Positions 1 through 22,681 of a DNA stretch of 64,000 nucleotides are shown one piece after another; the stretch's first letter is position 1; each line of letters begins with the position of its first letter. The notes below the pieces were generated by a model. That model searched no databases. It was not told the origin of the DNA and worked only from the letters and a program-made list of their open reading frames with translations. The stretch is taken from NCBI GenBank assembly GCA_023213315.1, contig JAKCPI010006194.1:62001-126000 (forward strand), written 5' to 3'. A program made the position numbers and the translations under genes. Source of the stretch: Euborellia annulipes. Lineage: Eukaryota > Arthropoda > Insecta > Dermaptera > Anisolabididae.

Positions 1-1
1 T

Positions 2-136
2 GTTTTGAAAAGACATCAATTAACTCATTCCAAAAAGGAAATATTTTCAAATAAAGTCATGTTAAATGAACATGATGGAACAGAAGAATTTAAATTAAAT
101 CGTTACAAGGAATTGGTTACCTCAACCAAAAGGTAG
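2..136 (+). CDS. C2H2 zinc-finger protein, C-terminal end (partial)
   Basis: Reading from base 2 gives 44 codons and a TAG stop at 134-136. The first residues, LKRHQLTH, match the helix and histidine pair of a C2H2 finger whose two cysteines lie before the window. The lysine-rich tail that follows has no further finger. An AATAAA signal begins directly after the stop (137-142). The rest of the gene lies to the left, so the number of fingers and the function are unknown. A DNA-binding nuclear role is inferred from the finger remnant only. The window holds three more C2H2 genes, so this may belong to a local family. Confidence 0.65.
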   Translation, partial: VLKRHQLTHSKKEIFSNKVMLNEHDGTEEFKLNRYKELVTSTKR

Positions 137-1214
137 AATAAAATTCTATATATATTATTCAATATATAAACTTTTAAATTAAGATCCCAAAAGCAATACA
201 TTATTAGTTTTGAATTGACAATATAATTAAAAAAAACTGCTTTGTTGAATACATTGTATGTATTCTGTCAAAATTGACTAATCCACAGTGGAGTAATCAG
301 GGAGGTTTTAACCCCCTTAACCAGGAAAGCGAAAAATACCTTCCTATTAGTGTAAAAAAAGTTTGCATTTGCTTTAAATATTGAAATAAAAGCATATAAC
401 CTCCTATGGATCAAGCGTCCTATTGAAAATAGGATTTTCAATGTCCTATTGAAAAAAAATCCTCCACCAGAAATAAATTCTGACCAAGAAACGTAGTTTG
501 TGTAAAATAACAATTTCAGGTTCGAAAAATGTTAATAATATTTATTTTTATTCTTATAAATTTCATTTTAAATAGAGTTAACCCTAACAAAAATACCTAA
601 GAGCACTTAAACTCATCTTTTTATTTTTTTGATTTGGTCAAATTTGACAATTTAACCACTATTTTCTCTAGAAGAATGAGAGAAAATAATATATTTATTT
701 TTTGATTCTTTTCACTTTGTATCCATGAAAACAGAAACATAGGTTTATGGATTTCTGGAAAACAGATTAATTATATACTGAACGACTTAGGATCCAAGGA
801 TACAAAAAAGCCCATTTCTTAGGGTATACAAATATGTTAAGAAAATTTGAGATTTATTTATCCAATTTTTTTGATCTGAAAATCAGTTTGGGTCTTAATA
901 ATTAAATTAATTCAGTATCTTATTAATTTTTAATTCAATCTATTGTAAAATTTGATATAAAAACTAAGCATATTTTTATAGAAGAAATAATTTATAAAAA
1001 TTTAAAAAAAAGGAATGTGATCAATTTTTTAAATATGTTCTTTATATATATATATATATATATATACAATATATATATTTAAATGTTTAGAAAGGAAATA
1101 ATTGAACATATTTTCATATTATATTTTTTAAAATATTAAATCATATTTTGTAAAAATATAATGTTAATAAAAAAATATATTAAAAAATAATCATCTTTTT
1201 AGTTTTTTCTGCCA
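137..1214. other. Intergenic, A+T-rich, no gene seen
   Basis: No supported coding region. It holds an AATAAA signal at its start and a (TA)n run near 1042-1067. Open frames on the minus strand lack any recognisable domain. Confidence 0.6.
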
Positions 1215-1340
1215 TATGGGTCGTTTTGATAACTTACCTACCCCAGTAGCTATTTTAATGCTGAAGGACAAACACCATGTATTTCCCCATAGGGAGGCTA
1301 TTTTAATGTTGGGGTAGGTAAGTTATCAAAACGACCCATA
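1215..1340. mobile_element. Short fold-back MITE
   Basis: About 126 bp bounded by near-perfect inverted repeats. The left end begins TATGGGTCGTTTTGATAAC and the right end is its reverse complement; the match runs for about 35 bp on each side. There is no coding capacity. The terminal TA could be a duplicated TA target, as in Tc1/mariner MITEs. The superfamily is inferred. Confidence 0.75.
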
Positions 1341-1394
1341 AATCTATAAACACAACAATAAACAATTTTAAAAAAAAATTTTAATTATTTGACC

Positions 1395-1465
1395 TACTCA
1401 ATTTTTCTTGGGTCGGGGAGCTTTCACGGGGAGGAGGGAGGTCCCTCTTAGTTACGCCCATGCTA
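1395..1465. mobile_element. Fragment of a hAT-like MITE
   Basis: A stretch with a G-rich body (GGTCGGGGAGCTTTC) that ends in TTAGTTACGCCCATGC. It matches the right half of the better preserved element at 24193-24371. The left terminus is missing, so this is a broken copy. Confidence 0.55.
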
Positions 1466-1599
1466 ATAAGCTGCTGTTAGCAGGGGTGGACTGTGTTTGT
1501 TTTTCGGAAGGGTAGACTGAATTAATAGTTGACAATTTTATGAAATTGTTTTTTGGACACGGATACACAATGCTGGATTAAGCAACATGGAGGCCCTTA

Positions 1600-1845
1600 G
1601 GGAGCGTACAAGTATTACGTAACGCAATTTGGGGGAGGGGGTCTGGTAAAACGTTACCATGCATTACAAGAGGTTGAACGCGTTACGTAACTGGTATTTT
1701 AGCGACTTTCCGGTACTTTTAGATAAAAATGGCCACTTGAGCGTTACGTAACGTCTATGGGAGGAGGGGTCCGGAAAATGATACGGCGCTTTACATGGGG
1801 GGAGGGGGGGTCAAAAATGGCTTTACGTAATACTTGTACGCTCCC
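1600..1845. mobile_element. PIF/Harbinger-like MITE with TTA target duplication
   Basis: Inverted termini GGGAGCGTACAAGTATTACG at the left and the reverse complement at the right, flanked on both sides by TTA (1597-1599 and 1846-1848). A three-base TTA duplication and termini starting with GGG are typical of PIF/Harbinger elements. Internal copies of the TTACGTAA motif suggest subterminal repeats. No transposase is encoded. Confidence 0.75.
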
Positions 1846-1848
1846 TTA

Positions 1849-2950
1849 GGCAGTCGAAATCTCGGGGCCCTGTCAGCTAATAATTTTACCAGGAGTGTAA
1901 CCTCCTGGCAAGTGGTAAATATAATATATCGCCTGCTGAGTATCATAGTGGCGAAAGTCGGAAAATTCAATTTTTGAGTTAAGCCTGCCAAACGTTGCTC
2001 TTTTGAGTGCCAAAGTGGCGGAAATATATTTCCATTCTTTGCTATTGAATCTATTCATTTGTTGCCCGTTTATTTAAATGTATATGTTTATAAAAACTCA
2101 AATTCCTTTTCTCGAATTGTTGAATTTCGGACTTTCGCCACTATGATTCTCAGCTGGCGATATGCTCTATAAAGATTTCAAAAATTTCAGAAAGTGAGGC
2201 AGGAACCTCCTCCCGTTAATTTATAATACCTCCTATATCCATTTATTAATTTTTCCTTTTCTGCTCAACCGAATTCCAATTTTCACTGGATCTCTTTTCG
2301 CCTAATCAAGGTCGTGTATACTTCCTTGCGAAATAAAAATATTTTTTTTTGACTGACAGGAAACAATTAAATTAATGATTTTTGTACAAACGGTCCGTTT
2401 AATCTACTAATTGGCAATAAGAGGAATATTTCTCTTACAAAAAATGGGAAGGGGAGAAACAAAACAAAGTCTTACGTAATAAACAACTACAAAAGAAGTA
2501 TCAATAAATAAATATAAAATTGCTATTGTGTGAGAATATTTTTAATTATTGTTGTTAAATATTTTGCCGCCCTATATAAGATTGTTGATTTAGTTCTTGA
2601 TTAAAAGCTTAATAATTTTTCTTTCTAACAACCTGTTGGACGGAAATCGTGTTTACAAACATAATTACCCACAATGGCTAACTGCTGAAAAGGGAAATAA
2701 ATAAAATTTAAATTTGGATGGGTAGGAATAATGAAAATTTGGGAAATATGAAAAAGAAATAGCCCGATTATATATATTTATATTTTTTATTAAAATCTGC
2801 TAATTGAATAGAGAAGTTATAAAAAAATAAAAAATATAAACTTTAATGGAATTTGAAATCTTCATAGATTTAGATAAAATGTAGTATAAAAAAAAATTAA
2901 ATAGTGTATATAAATAAAAGTTTATTTACATAATTTAGATGATTGGACGT
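1849..2950. other. Intergenic, no gene seen
   Basis: A+T-rich DNA with an imperfect inverted pair (near 1915-1960 and 2115-2165, sharing CGAAAGTC and CATAGTGG-type words), probably another decayed fold-back. No domain-bearing ORF. The last part is the downstream flank of POLR2D. Confidence 0.5.
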
Positions 2951-7356
<4,406 letters not shown>

Positions 7357-8058
7357 AGTAAAATTAAAAAATCCTTTAATTCAATTCCACTTTTTAGATA
7401 TTGAACGATATTTATTAACTAATTAATATATGTACAGTATATGTAAACAGTTAAAATTATTGAAATTACTCTTTACAAGTACAAATAGAAAATTTGCTTA
7501 AAAAATGAGGATTTTGTGATGACAGGCTTGGGTGATGAGGGAGATGGCGCCTTTTTTATATCAGGAATCAGTGCTGCCAACCAAGTTTTCCAAAAAGCCG
7601 GAAATTTCAAATTAAAAAAGCCGGAGAAATTTTCTAAACAAAATTCAAAAATTCATATAATTTTACCTTTTTTTTTTTTTTTTTAGTAAATACTCCATTT
7701 TTTTTTAGTAAACGAATCTCGTTCGAGCTTTTTTTTAGTAATTTATCTCCGAGTTTATTTATTGATGAGTGTTGATTTGTGCTGCTCTCTCGTAGAAAAG
7801 TTTAGAATTATAACTATAATGTAAAATGTCTCCGCTAGAGTGCAGCACAAACCAGATATTGTATTTTATAAATTATTATATAATTAATTTTATAAATTAA
7901 CAATCACAATACCTAAAAATAATGATAATAATTCTCAAATTCTACCAGGAGATTAAAAACAAAGAGGAGTGTTATTAACTTTTGGCGCCAAGCCACTATA
8001 GACACACTCTTCTAATATTCTATTTTCCTGTTACATATAGAGGGTTCAGAATACAAGT
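7357..8058. other. POLR2D upstream region, no other gene seen
   Basis: Would contain the POLR2D promoter on the minus strand. Poly(T) runs near 7669-7685 and several repeated TTTTTTAGTAA words are visible. No ORF with a domain. Confidence 0.5.
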
Positions 8059-8066
8059 GAACCAAG

Positions 8067-8345
8067 CACTAGCGTAACGTTTTTTAGCTGTCCCCCCCCC
8101 CCCCCCGCAAATCTTTATTTCGGGCCCCATTATTAGACCATACAAAAAGAGAAATTTTCATTGTTTTTTCGGAGCCCTGAGGGTCCCGGGCCCTCTCAAA
8201 GAGAAATTTTCATTATTTTTTTTTTATCTAAATTTTTCCGTTTTTATCGGAGCTACAGATTTTTAGCCCGGCCCGGCCCGTGGGCCCCCAAGGTCCGGGG
8301 CCCCCCCGCATTGCGGGGTCTGCGGGGGCGTACGTTACGCCACTG
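8067..8345. mobile_element. hAT-like MITE with exact 8-bp target duplication
   Basis: Inverted ends CACTAGCGTAACG and CGTTACGCCACTG, flanked by identical GAACCAAG at 8059-8066 and 8346-8353. An 8-bp duplication and a CAGTGGCGTAAC-type terminus are characteristic of hAT elements. The body is G/C-rich, with C and G homopolymers and GGGCCC-type words, unlike its surroundings. The 110-codon frame across it has no transposase features. Confidence 0.85.
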
Positions 8346-8353
8346 GAACCAAG

Positions 8354-9252
8354 TCCACTTTATTGTTCAATGTCTAATTTACGACGACACTAATGGGCTA
8401 GACATTTTAGGCTTTTCAGGTCTATTCTCTAAGCAAAAAAATTTACTTTTAACATCTGAAATCAGCGTTAATTCACAAAGCGTTAACATTTAGTCAATAG
8501 TGTTAAAAATCAATGTCATGTCTAGGGGCGCCTTTAATATTTTAACGCCGTATTTAATGCATTTAAAAATGGCTTCCTGAAAAGTAAGGTTATGATTTTG
8601 ACAGCTTTGAGAAAAAAGCAACATGTTAACGTCGTTGTTAAAATTTGGATTAGAGATTAGCATTTTTTAACGCTGATGTTATTACTTTACTTATTCCGAA
8701 TTCTAGACATTAGCCTTTTACTTTTTAATACCCAAATTATTATGTTAAATTTTAATGTTTTTAGAGAATAGTTCTGATTGAGTGTAAAAATTTGATGGAG
8801 CATTTTCGTTGTGAAGATTTAACATAACCCCTTTCTCGGCTTTTTAAAAAAGCTCTCAAAGTACCAAAATTAGTCCGACACCGGTGAAGAATAGTTAGTC
8901 TCGAAGTAATCGCCCAGGATATTCAGGACCTCTGGGACAACCTTGAAAACAACTTTGTACAGTAGCAAAGCCCCTGGACCCAAAGGCGTGGTCTGCGTCA
9001 GGTAGAAAACTAGTGGCAGTAAAAACTAAAAAAAAAACTTTATAGTATTTTAAATTAAAGTAGTTTAATGTAAGAATTATATTACATAAGATCCTTATTA
9101 TAATGGAATTTAACAGTCTTTAAAATGAAGACTCATCTTAAATGGGTTTAAAAAAAAATGAATAATGCAACATTTTTTCATTTCCTTAATTTTAAAAACA
9201 TTTTTAAATCTAAGTATTTAATGGAAAATTAAATTTCTCAGACAATTTAAAA
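8354..9252. other. Intergenic, no gene seen
   Basis: A+T-rich with a few words repeated in both orientations (GTTAACAT and AACGTT types), which suggests decayed repeats. The right end is the downstream flank of RUVBL2. Confidence 0.45.
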
Positions 9253-15943
<6,691 letters not shown>

Positions 15944-16562
15944 GTTTTAAGTTTTATTTAAAATAGTATGAAGAGAATATATAATATATATAATCAAATT
16001 AAAGTTAAATATTTAGAGTGGTTGTCATGACAAAATTTCAATTGATTTCACAAAGAAATGGAATCCATGATATAAATGCGTTTTTCAAAGCGTGTTATTT
16101 TAAATTTTCTATGTTCAAGGCGGTTTAGGAGGTTCTAGAAATATTGCGTCTGAAATTATCAACAATGAAGCAATCGGAAATATGTAACGATAACAAATTC
16201 AAATTTTAAAAATTTAAGGTGCGCTTTTGGGGTGCTAATTTTGAGAGATTGCGGCCACAATTTTGAAGCTATTGACCTCAAATTTTTTTAAAATTAAAGC
16301 TATTTAAATTATCTACAAACCTTTTGATTTTCGAAAAAATAAATTTTTTTTTTTAGTTTAATCGCATAAAATAAAAGATATTTTTAAAAAATTGGCTCTA
16401 AATAAAATTTTAATAAATATGCAGTTTAGAAACTAAAATAATACAAAAGAACAAAACTTGGTTGCCGCCTCCGTGCCAGGTGACTTTTGGCGCGCGCGCG
16501 CCAGCCCCCCCCCCCCCCCCCCGCACCTTCATATGCGGTATAAAAAACAGTTAAGAATAAAA
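15944..16562. other. RUVBL2 upstream region
   Basis: Contains the presumed minus-strand promoter, but no clear TATA box or core motif could be assigned. A (GC)n and poly(C) tract (about 16490-16523) stands out. No gene seen. Confidence 0.45.
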
Positions 16563-17868
16563 AAAAGAGTGCAGGAGGTGGATTTGAACTCGCGAAGTTT
16601 GGTTACGTGAGGATGGAAAAAAATAATGAGTGACGACTTTACCGCTTGCGCCAAATTTTATTTAATTGATATAAGGAAAATAAGCTATATAAGAAACATG
16701 AAATAAAAGAAGTATTAAAATAATTTTAATATTCCACACATGATATATCATTTTTTAGTGTATTTTATGCAGATTAATAATTTATAATCAAAATTTTAAT
16801 AGGTTGCATGGTTTTCAAATTATTCAATGGACAAAAGTCACATTGTGAATGCCTTAATGTAATTAAACCAAAAATTCTATATAACATATGATACATGTTT
16901 TTAATTCTTGAATTCCCCCTGATTCCAGAGAACTAAAGCCCTTTTAATTATATGATCTAATTTGGGAGTTATTGACGATCAAAGTTAAGCTTATTTTCGA
17001 CCTTAATGACATCAGCACACTCAATTCTATGTTATCGAAAAAGCTTATTTAGCATTTTCTGATCAAAACCAAATTTTTACCAGAGATTTATAATTAAAAA
17101 CTGAGTTTTTTTCTAAAGTTTCATTGAGATTGGTAAAGAAATAAATAAAATATTGACTATTTTGTAAATTGAGTTTTAGAATTGGGATCTCAGATTCAAG
17201 CCTAGACCCGGTTCACAGAGCGCTCTCTTTACCAATCCGGGATCCCAATTCTAAAACTCAATTTACAAAATAGTCAATATTTTATTTATTTCTTTACCAA
17301 TCTCAATGAAACTTTGGAAAAAAACTCATTTTTTAATTATAAATCTCTGGTAAAAATTTGGTTTTGATCAGAAAATGCTAAATAAGCTTTTTCGATAACA
17401 TAGAATTGAGTGTGCTGATGTCATTAAGGTCGAAAATAAGCTTAACTTTGATCGTCAATAACTCCCAAATTAGATCATATAATTAAAAGGTCTTTAGTTC
17501 TCTGGAATCAGGGGGAATTCAAGAATTAAAAACATGTATCTTATGTTATATAGAATTTTTGGTTTAATTACATTAAGGCATTCACAATGTGACTTTTGTC
17601 CATTGAATAATTTGAAAACCATGCAACCTATTAAAATTTTGATTATAAATTATTAATCTGCATAAAATACACTAAAAAATGATATATCATATGTGGAATA
17701 TTAAAATTATTTTAATACTTCTTTTATTTCATGTTTCTTATATAGCTTATTTTCCTTATATCAATTAAATAAAATTTGGCGCAAGCGGTAAAGTCGTCAC
17801 TCATTATTTTTTTTCCATCCTCACGTAACCAAACTTCGCGAGTTCAAATCCATCTCCTGCACTCTTTT
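16563..17868. repeat. Large inverted repeat with tRNA-like outer ends
   Basis: Two arms of about 628 bp, 16563-17190 and 17240-17868, are nearly identical in inverse orientation, separated by about 49 bp that include GATCTCAGATTCAAGCC. Near each outer end is a Pol III promoter pair: on the plus strand an A-box-like TGGCGCAAGCGG (17777-17788) and a B-box-like GAGTTCAAATCC (17840-17851), as in a tRNA. The B box matches that of the SINE at 30015. No ORF. The high identity of the arms implies a recent origin or ongoing conversion. Confidence 0.85.
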
Positions 17869-18210
17869 TTTAAATCATATTATCAATTTCCTTTTATTTT
17901 TAATGCTAACTTATAATTTCCTAAGAAATGAATTAAATATATTAAAATAGATAATACTTCATTAAATCTTAAATGTTACATAATCTGGAAAATAATATGC
18001 GGAATTAAATAAGACAGCGTTTTTTTTTATTGAATTTAATTTCAAGTTAAAATTTTTTTTTTTTAAACAAAATTCGGTAGCTAACTTCAGATCGTTTCCA
18101 AGAGCATAAACTTTTTATTCTCTGCTGTCAAAGAAAAATTTCTATTATGGCTTTTGATTGAACATTTCTTATTTTTAATAATATTTATTAATTAATTAAA
18201 AAGTTAAATA

Positions 18211-20957
18211 ATGTCAGTCCGTCAAGAAACAGAGATAATCGATTTTGATATAAAATATCCAATTCACATAGGTAAATTTAATCTATATATTATTTGAACA
18301 AAAATGTATTGATTTTTTTTAGAAATATAAATATATATACATATATTTATAACTCTATAAGTAGATACAGAGCTCCTTGTGATTTCTCATGTTAATCTTT
18401 CATTGTTTAAAAAAACATTTTCAATTGAAACTTTTGTCGTTCGAATGTAAAATGGAATTTAATAAAGATTTCCATTATTGTTTATAAAAACAATCAATAA
18501 TAACATGGGTGTACTTTGGGTGTACTTTAACTTTATCCCTCACTATACTTATATGTATTTTTTCATAAATATTAATTTTTGAGAAGATAAAGATATTGTA
18601 TTATATACTATTTGGTATAGATAGATCAAAAAAGAACGTAAAATATATATCTAACATAAATAAATTTTCACAGAATTTCATAAGAAATTAAGATGAATTT
18701 TTCATTCATCCAAAAATCCAAATAAATTTCTTCACTACTATCAAGTTCTCAATCAAATATATTTGTTTTTTAGGTCCTGTTTTTCCATGTGACCTTTGTA
18801 AGACCAATTTTATAAATATGGATTATCTTAAAAAACATCAAATAAAATGTTTACATTTAAAGGTTGATTCAATATTTAAAGAAAAGATGAAACTAACAAA
18901 AATTGGTAAATATCAACAATTTTTTTTTTTTCAATAACATAAGCTTAATTCGACTCTTCCTCTAAGCTTTCTTTTAAAGGATCTTGCATTATTAAGAAAA
19001 TTCTTGTCTAAAGCCCATTCTACACGAGCGTTTTTGGCGCGGTCAATAACATAAAAAATTGCCTCACAGCCACGATAGATCTTATTCAATCAAGTTGTGT
19101 TATTGCCCAAACAAACAAAATGGTATAATACACTACAGACCGCGAAGTAGATTATTTAATCTGTCACAACGCAGCTAAAACGCTTTCAAAACGCCAGGTG
19201 TAGAATGGGCACACGTTTTGATTGTTAGAAACTCTCGAACACAACCTGGCGCCCGTGTAGAAGCTGTCATTCTGTTTGACTCACGATTTTGAAGCTTTTA
19301 AAACGCGGCGTTAGAAAAGCTAAATGGACCTAAATCTCTAGTTAAAATAGGTACTAGAAACTCGCCAAACAAATTTTTTTTTTCTTTTGTTTCAAAAGAC
19401 ATATCTGCCTGGAAGATAGATTTTTACACAAAATTTACAGTATCACACCCTTTCTTCGATTTAAACTAATATATCATTACTTGGAAATTCAAAGGTCGTA
19501 AAGGACAAAATCTTACTTTTCAGAAGAGCAAAAAAAAAACATTTTCCCTCATAACTTTAGTACTATTTTAGGATCATTTTAAGCGACTGTTTTTGACGCG
19601 TTTCTAACGCTTCAAAAACCCGGGTCAAACAGAACTGAGTTTAAATGAGAGTTTCTACATGGGAGTTTTGAACAAATTAGCTGGCATTCGAGCGTTTCTA
19701 ACGCCTTAGAAACGTCACGTTTAAACCTCATCCATGTAAACACATTGAAAACGCGTCAAAAACGGGTTCAAGGGAAGCTCGTGTAGAATAGGCAAAATTT
19801 TCAACGCGTTCAAAACGCGTCAAAAACGCTTTGAAAACGCTGGTGTATTAGAATGGCCCTTTGAGACACTTCTCAGAATTTCTAATCCTTTTTGACTAAT
19901 TTGCGCAAAATGAGCTAAAAACTTTAGTTTCGAAGATAGCTTGCCCTTTATGTTTTATTTTAATTAATGGCGTAAACAACACACTTTTTTTGAGATAGCA
20001 CATTTTTAAGTATATTGTTTTTGTAAACTCAAAAGCTGAACATTTCTGTATATATAACTCATTTTTGCTATTTTGTCCTTTACGACCTTTGAATTTCCAA
20101 GTATCGATATAGTAATATACATAATTATTTATTTATATTTTTAAAAGAAAGCATAGATGAAGTTTCTACCACAAGACAGTTATATTTTGGAGCCGATAGA
20201 AACCGTCAGATTTGTATAAAACAATTTTTTATCATCAAAATTTATGCCTCTTTCGGTTTCAATCTGTTCATAGAACAAAGCTAATATTAAAGAAATTTCT
20301 CAATTTTTTTTAGAGAAATATTTAGAAAAGAAAAACTCTCTATTATATCTAGAAAATAAACATTATATATGTTCATTTTGTGATAAAAAATTTTTATATG
20401 CTCATACTTTTGAATCTCATCTAATCATTCATCGTTCACCAGAGAGGAAGTCTCATATTTGTCCTATATGTAATAAAGAATTTATTCACTTCTCAACCCT
20501 TAAAAGACATATGAGAATTCATAATGGATTAAAACCTTATCAGTGTGAAGTTTGTAATAAAGAATTTGCTCAACATTCTTCTCATAAAAGACATTTAAGA
20601 ATACACAGTGGTGAAAAACCTTATAATTGTGACATATGTAATAAAATGTTTTCAGATAAATCCTCATTAAATAAACATATTCGAATTCATAGTGGCGAAA
20701 AACCTTATCAATGTGAAGTTTGTAATAAACAATTTTCAGATTCATCTTCTTATAATAAACATTGTCGAATGCATACAGGCGAAAAACCATATCAATGTCA
20801 TATCTGTAAAAAATACTTTTCATATTCACATTACCTTAAAACGCATTATCGTATTCATAGTGGCGAGAAGCCTTATGAATGTCATGTTTGCTATAAAAAA
20901 TTTTCCTCTTATTCTGGGCATAGAAAACATATCCGTATACACGATGTTAATTTATAA
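18211..20957 (+). CDS. C2H2 zinc-finger protein, eight fingers
   Basis: Three exons, 18211-18271, 18774-18905 and 20314-20957, both junctions phase 1 with GT-AG, giving 278 residues. Exon 1 encodes MSVRQETEIIDFDIKYP. Exon 2 has one atypical C2HC finger (PCDLCK...KKHQIKC). Exon 3 has seven C2H2 fingers in tandem, most joined by SGEKP or TGEKP linkers, which favours sequence-specific DNA binding in the nucleus. No KRAB, ZAD or BTB domain is visible. The second intron (1.4 kb) holds a repeat element. An AATAAA lies at 21137-21142. The start ATG is the first in frame and begins a run with a good donor. Function and target are unknown; it is probably a lineage-specific transcription factor. Confidence 0.88.
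19016..19858. mobile_element. Element with inverted ends and iterated ACGCG-rich motifs
   Basis: Ends AAGCCCATTCTACACGAGCG at the left and, inverted, AACGCTGGTGTATTAGAATG at the right. The interior repeats TTTTGACGCGTTTC-like units many times in both orientations. A related copy occupies 26868-27785. No coding capacity. It lies in the second intron of the zinc-finger gene. The superfamily is unknown. Confidence 0.65.
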
Positions 20958-21383
20958 ATTAATTTGAAACAATATTAATTAGTAATGGAAATATTAAAAT
21001 GTGCGGTTACATAAATTATTTATTTACTTTGAAATACTGATTGATCCCTTTTAAAAGGCTGTTGAATTTATTTATTTATTTAATTGAGGTTTATCCTTTT
21101 AAAATAATTTATTGAATGTTTTCTGTATTAAGATTTAATAAATAAAAAAATTACATTTTTTTTTAAAACCATTTTGTAATCATTTTCTCATCTCATACCG
21201 TGTACTAAAATTATTTACCGGTCGAAAATTGATTAGGCTCTCTCAGAAATAGTGAGATTTCACCCTTCCCAATAAAACTTGGATTATAAATATCATATTA
21301 AACCTCTAGTTTTACTTCCCCCCCCCCCTCTTTCGTTCCTTCCCTCATCTTAAAATTATTCGCTGTTACTTTCAGAAAAAAAG

Positions 21384-21461
21384 ATGTCTAAGTTTATTAG
21401 AAATATGAAGGGAGAGAAGAAGAAGCTACCCGAAATGAGGAATTTGTTACGAAAAGAACTA
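21384..21461 (+). CDS. Possible short first coding exon
   Basis: ATG at 21384 opens 26 codons (MSKFIRNMKGEKKKLPEMRN then LLRKEL), ending exactly at a perfect donor GTGAGT. A pyrimidine-rich CTGTTACTTTCAG precedes it, so it could also be an internal exon. The phase is 0, which does not fit the phase-1 acceptor at 25038, so it cannot simply join the next gene. No partner exon was found. It is lysine-rich with no known domain. Confidence 0.3.
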
Positions 21462-22083
21462 GTGAGTTAATTTTCATCAAAATATACAAATGTTAAAAAA
21501 AGCAAACGGGTGGGGTCGTGAGACCCCCGCCAGGAACGAAGTTCCTCACGCCTTTTCTTCAACTCTGAATATAACACAGGTCTACAAAAAATTTTTTGTT
21601 TGTTTCTCTTCTAATGCTGATTCTATACACCAAAAAACACTTAAATTTCCATTTTTTGCTTTTAAAGTTTGCTTGAGGGGGGTGCAAAAACCTCAAAATT
21701 TGTGTGCTTTTTTACAGTTTTTTGCTTATATATCGTAAACTAACCATATTTTCTGCATCATAATAAATTAGAAAGTTGTAGAGCATAAAATTTGCTAAAA
21801 TATGGTTTATAAAACGAATATATAGACCCAATATTAACCGAGAAACCGGCCGATTGAAGTTTCCATTTTTTTCTTTTCGAGAACCTTGGGACTTTTTCAG
21901 TTTTTCGCTTCTATTTCTCAAACTAAACATATTTTGTGAACTATAATACATTACAAAGATGTAGAGCTTTAATCGATAAGTGCAAGAGGCGTCGATTAGT
22001 GCCGTCATATAATGTATTGCACATTCTTGAACTGTGAGTTTATATTATTAAAAAAAATACACCCATCTGAATTGTACCGACTA

Positions 22084-22134
22084 TCAATTGTCCTGAGGAA
22101 GGAGGCAATTTGCGTCCGAAACGTCGGCGATTGA
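22084..22134 (+). ncRNA. Hammerhead-like ribozyme motif with 9-bp stem I
   Basis: TCAATTGTC (22084-22092) pairs over all nine positions with GGCGATTGA (22126-22134), two of them G-U. Between them are CTGAGGA (22093-22099), one A, a helix II of GGAGGC/GCGTCC with one G-G mismatch, GAA, ACGT and C22125 as H17. Cleavage would fall after 22125. No clear inverted partner is nearby, so this is the only solitary copy. The extra A before helix II is again present. Confidence 0.65.
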
Positions 22135-22681
22135 AATTTTAAAAAATTGGGAAAATATTAATTTAAATTTTTGTCTAATTTAATTCCTAGCTGCCATCCT
22201 GCTTATATTTAAGTGATTCTCTTTAATCATTTTATGAAATGTTTATTAAATCAAATCAAATTAATTTCAAATTTCCCTCTCTCCAAACTTTGTTTATTTT
22301 TCCTGCCTGATTTTACTGATATTTTTTTTTTTAGTGAATTAATCATTTTTTTTATTAAAATATAAATTTTTTTTTTCAATTTAAATTATTAAACTCGTAA
22401 AAGAAAATATTATAATTTAATATTGATAAATTTAAATTTTTTTCAACAACAATTTGCTTCACTGATTGTGCATTTGACTAATTTAACTCGAAATCAAATA
22501 TTTTATTCCTGTTTTATTCTATAATTTTTATATTATTAAAATTTCAAAGTGGCTACAAAGTATACTGAAAGATTACAAAATAAAAAACCATATATTATCC
22601 TAATATGACCCCAGCTTCTCCGATTAAGTCGTCTTCTTAATTAAATGGTTTTTGACTCAGAAAAACTTGAATTCAAAAATA

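Noticed and set aside
8161..8493. 110-codon ORF spanning a hAT MITE end
   Set aside because: Extends across the MITE boundary and target duplication, so it is not a real gene.
20500..20829. Minus-strand ORF of 109 codons
   Set aside because: Antisense shadow of the tandem zinc fingers; the tyrosine-rich text follows from the codons of the plus-strand fingers.
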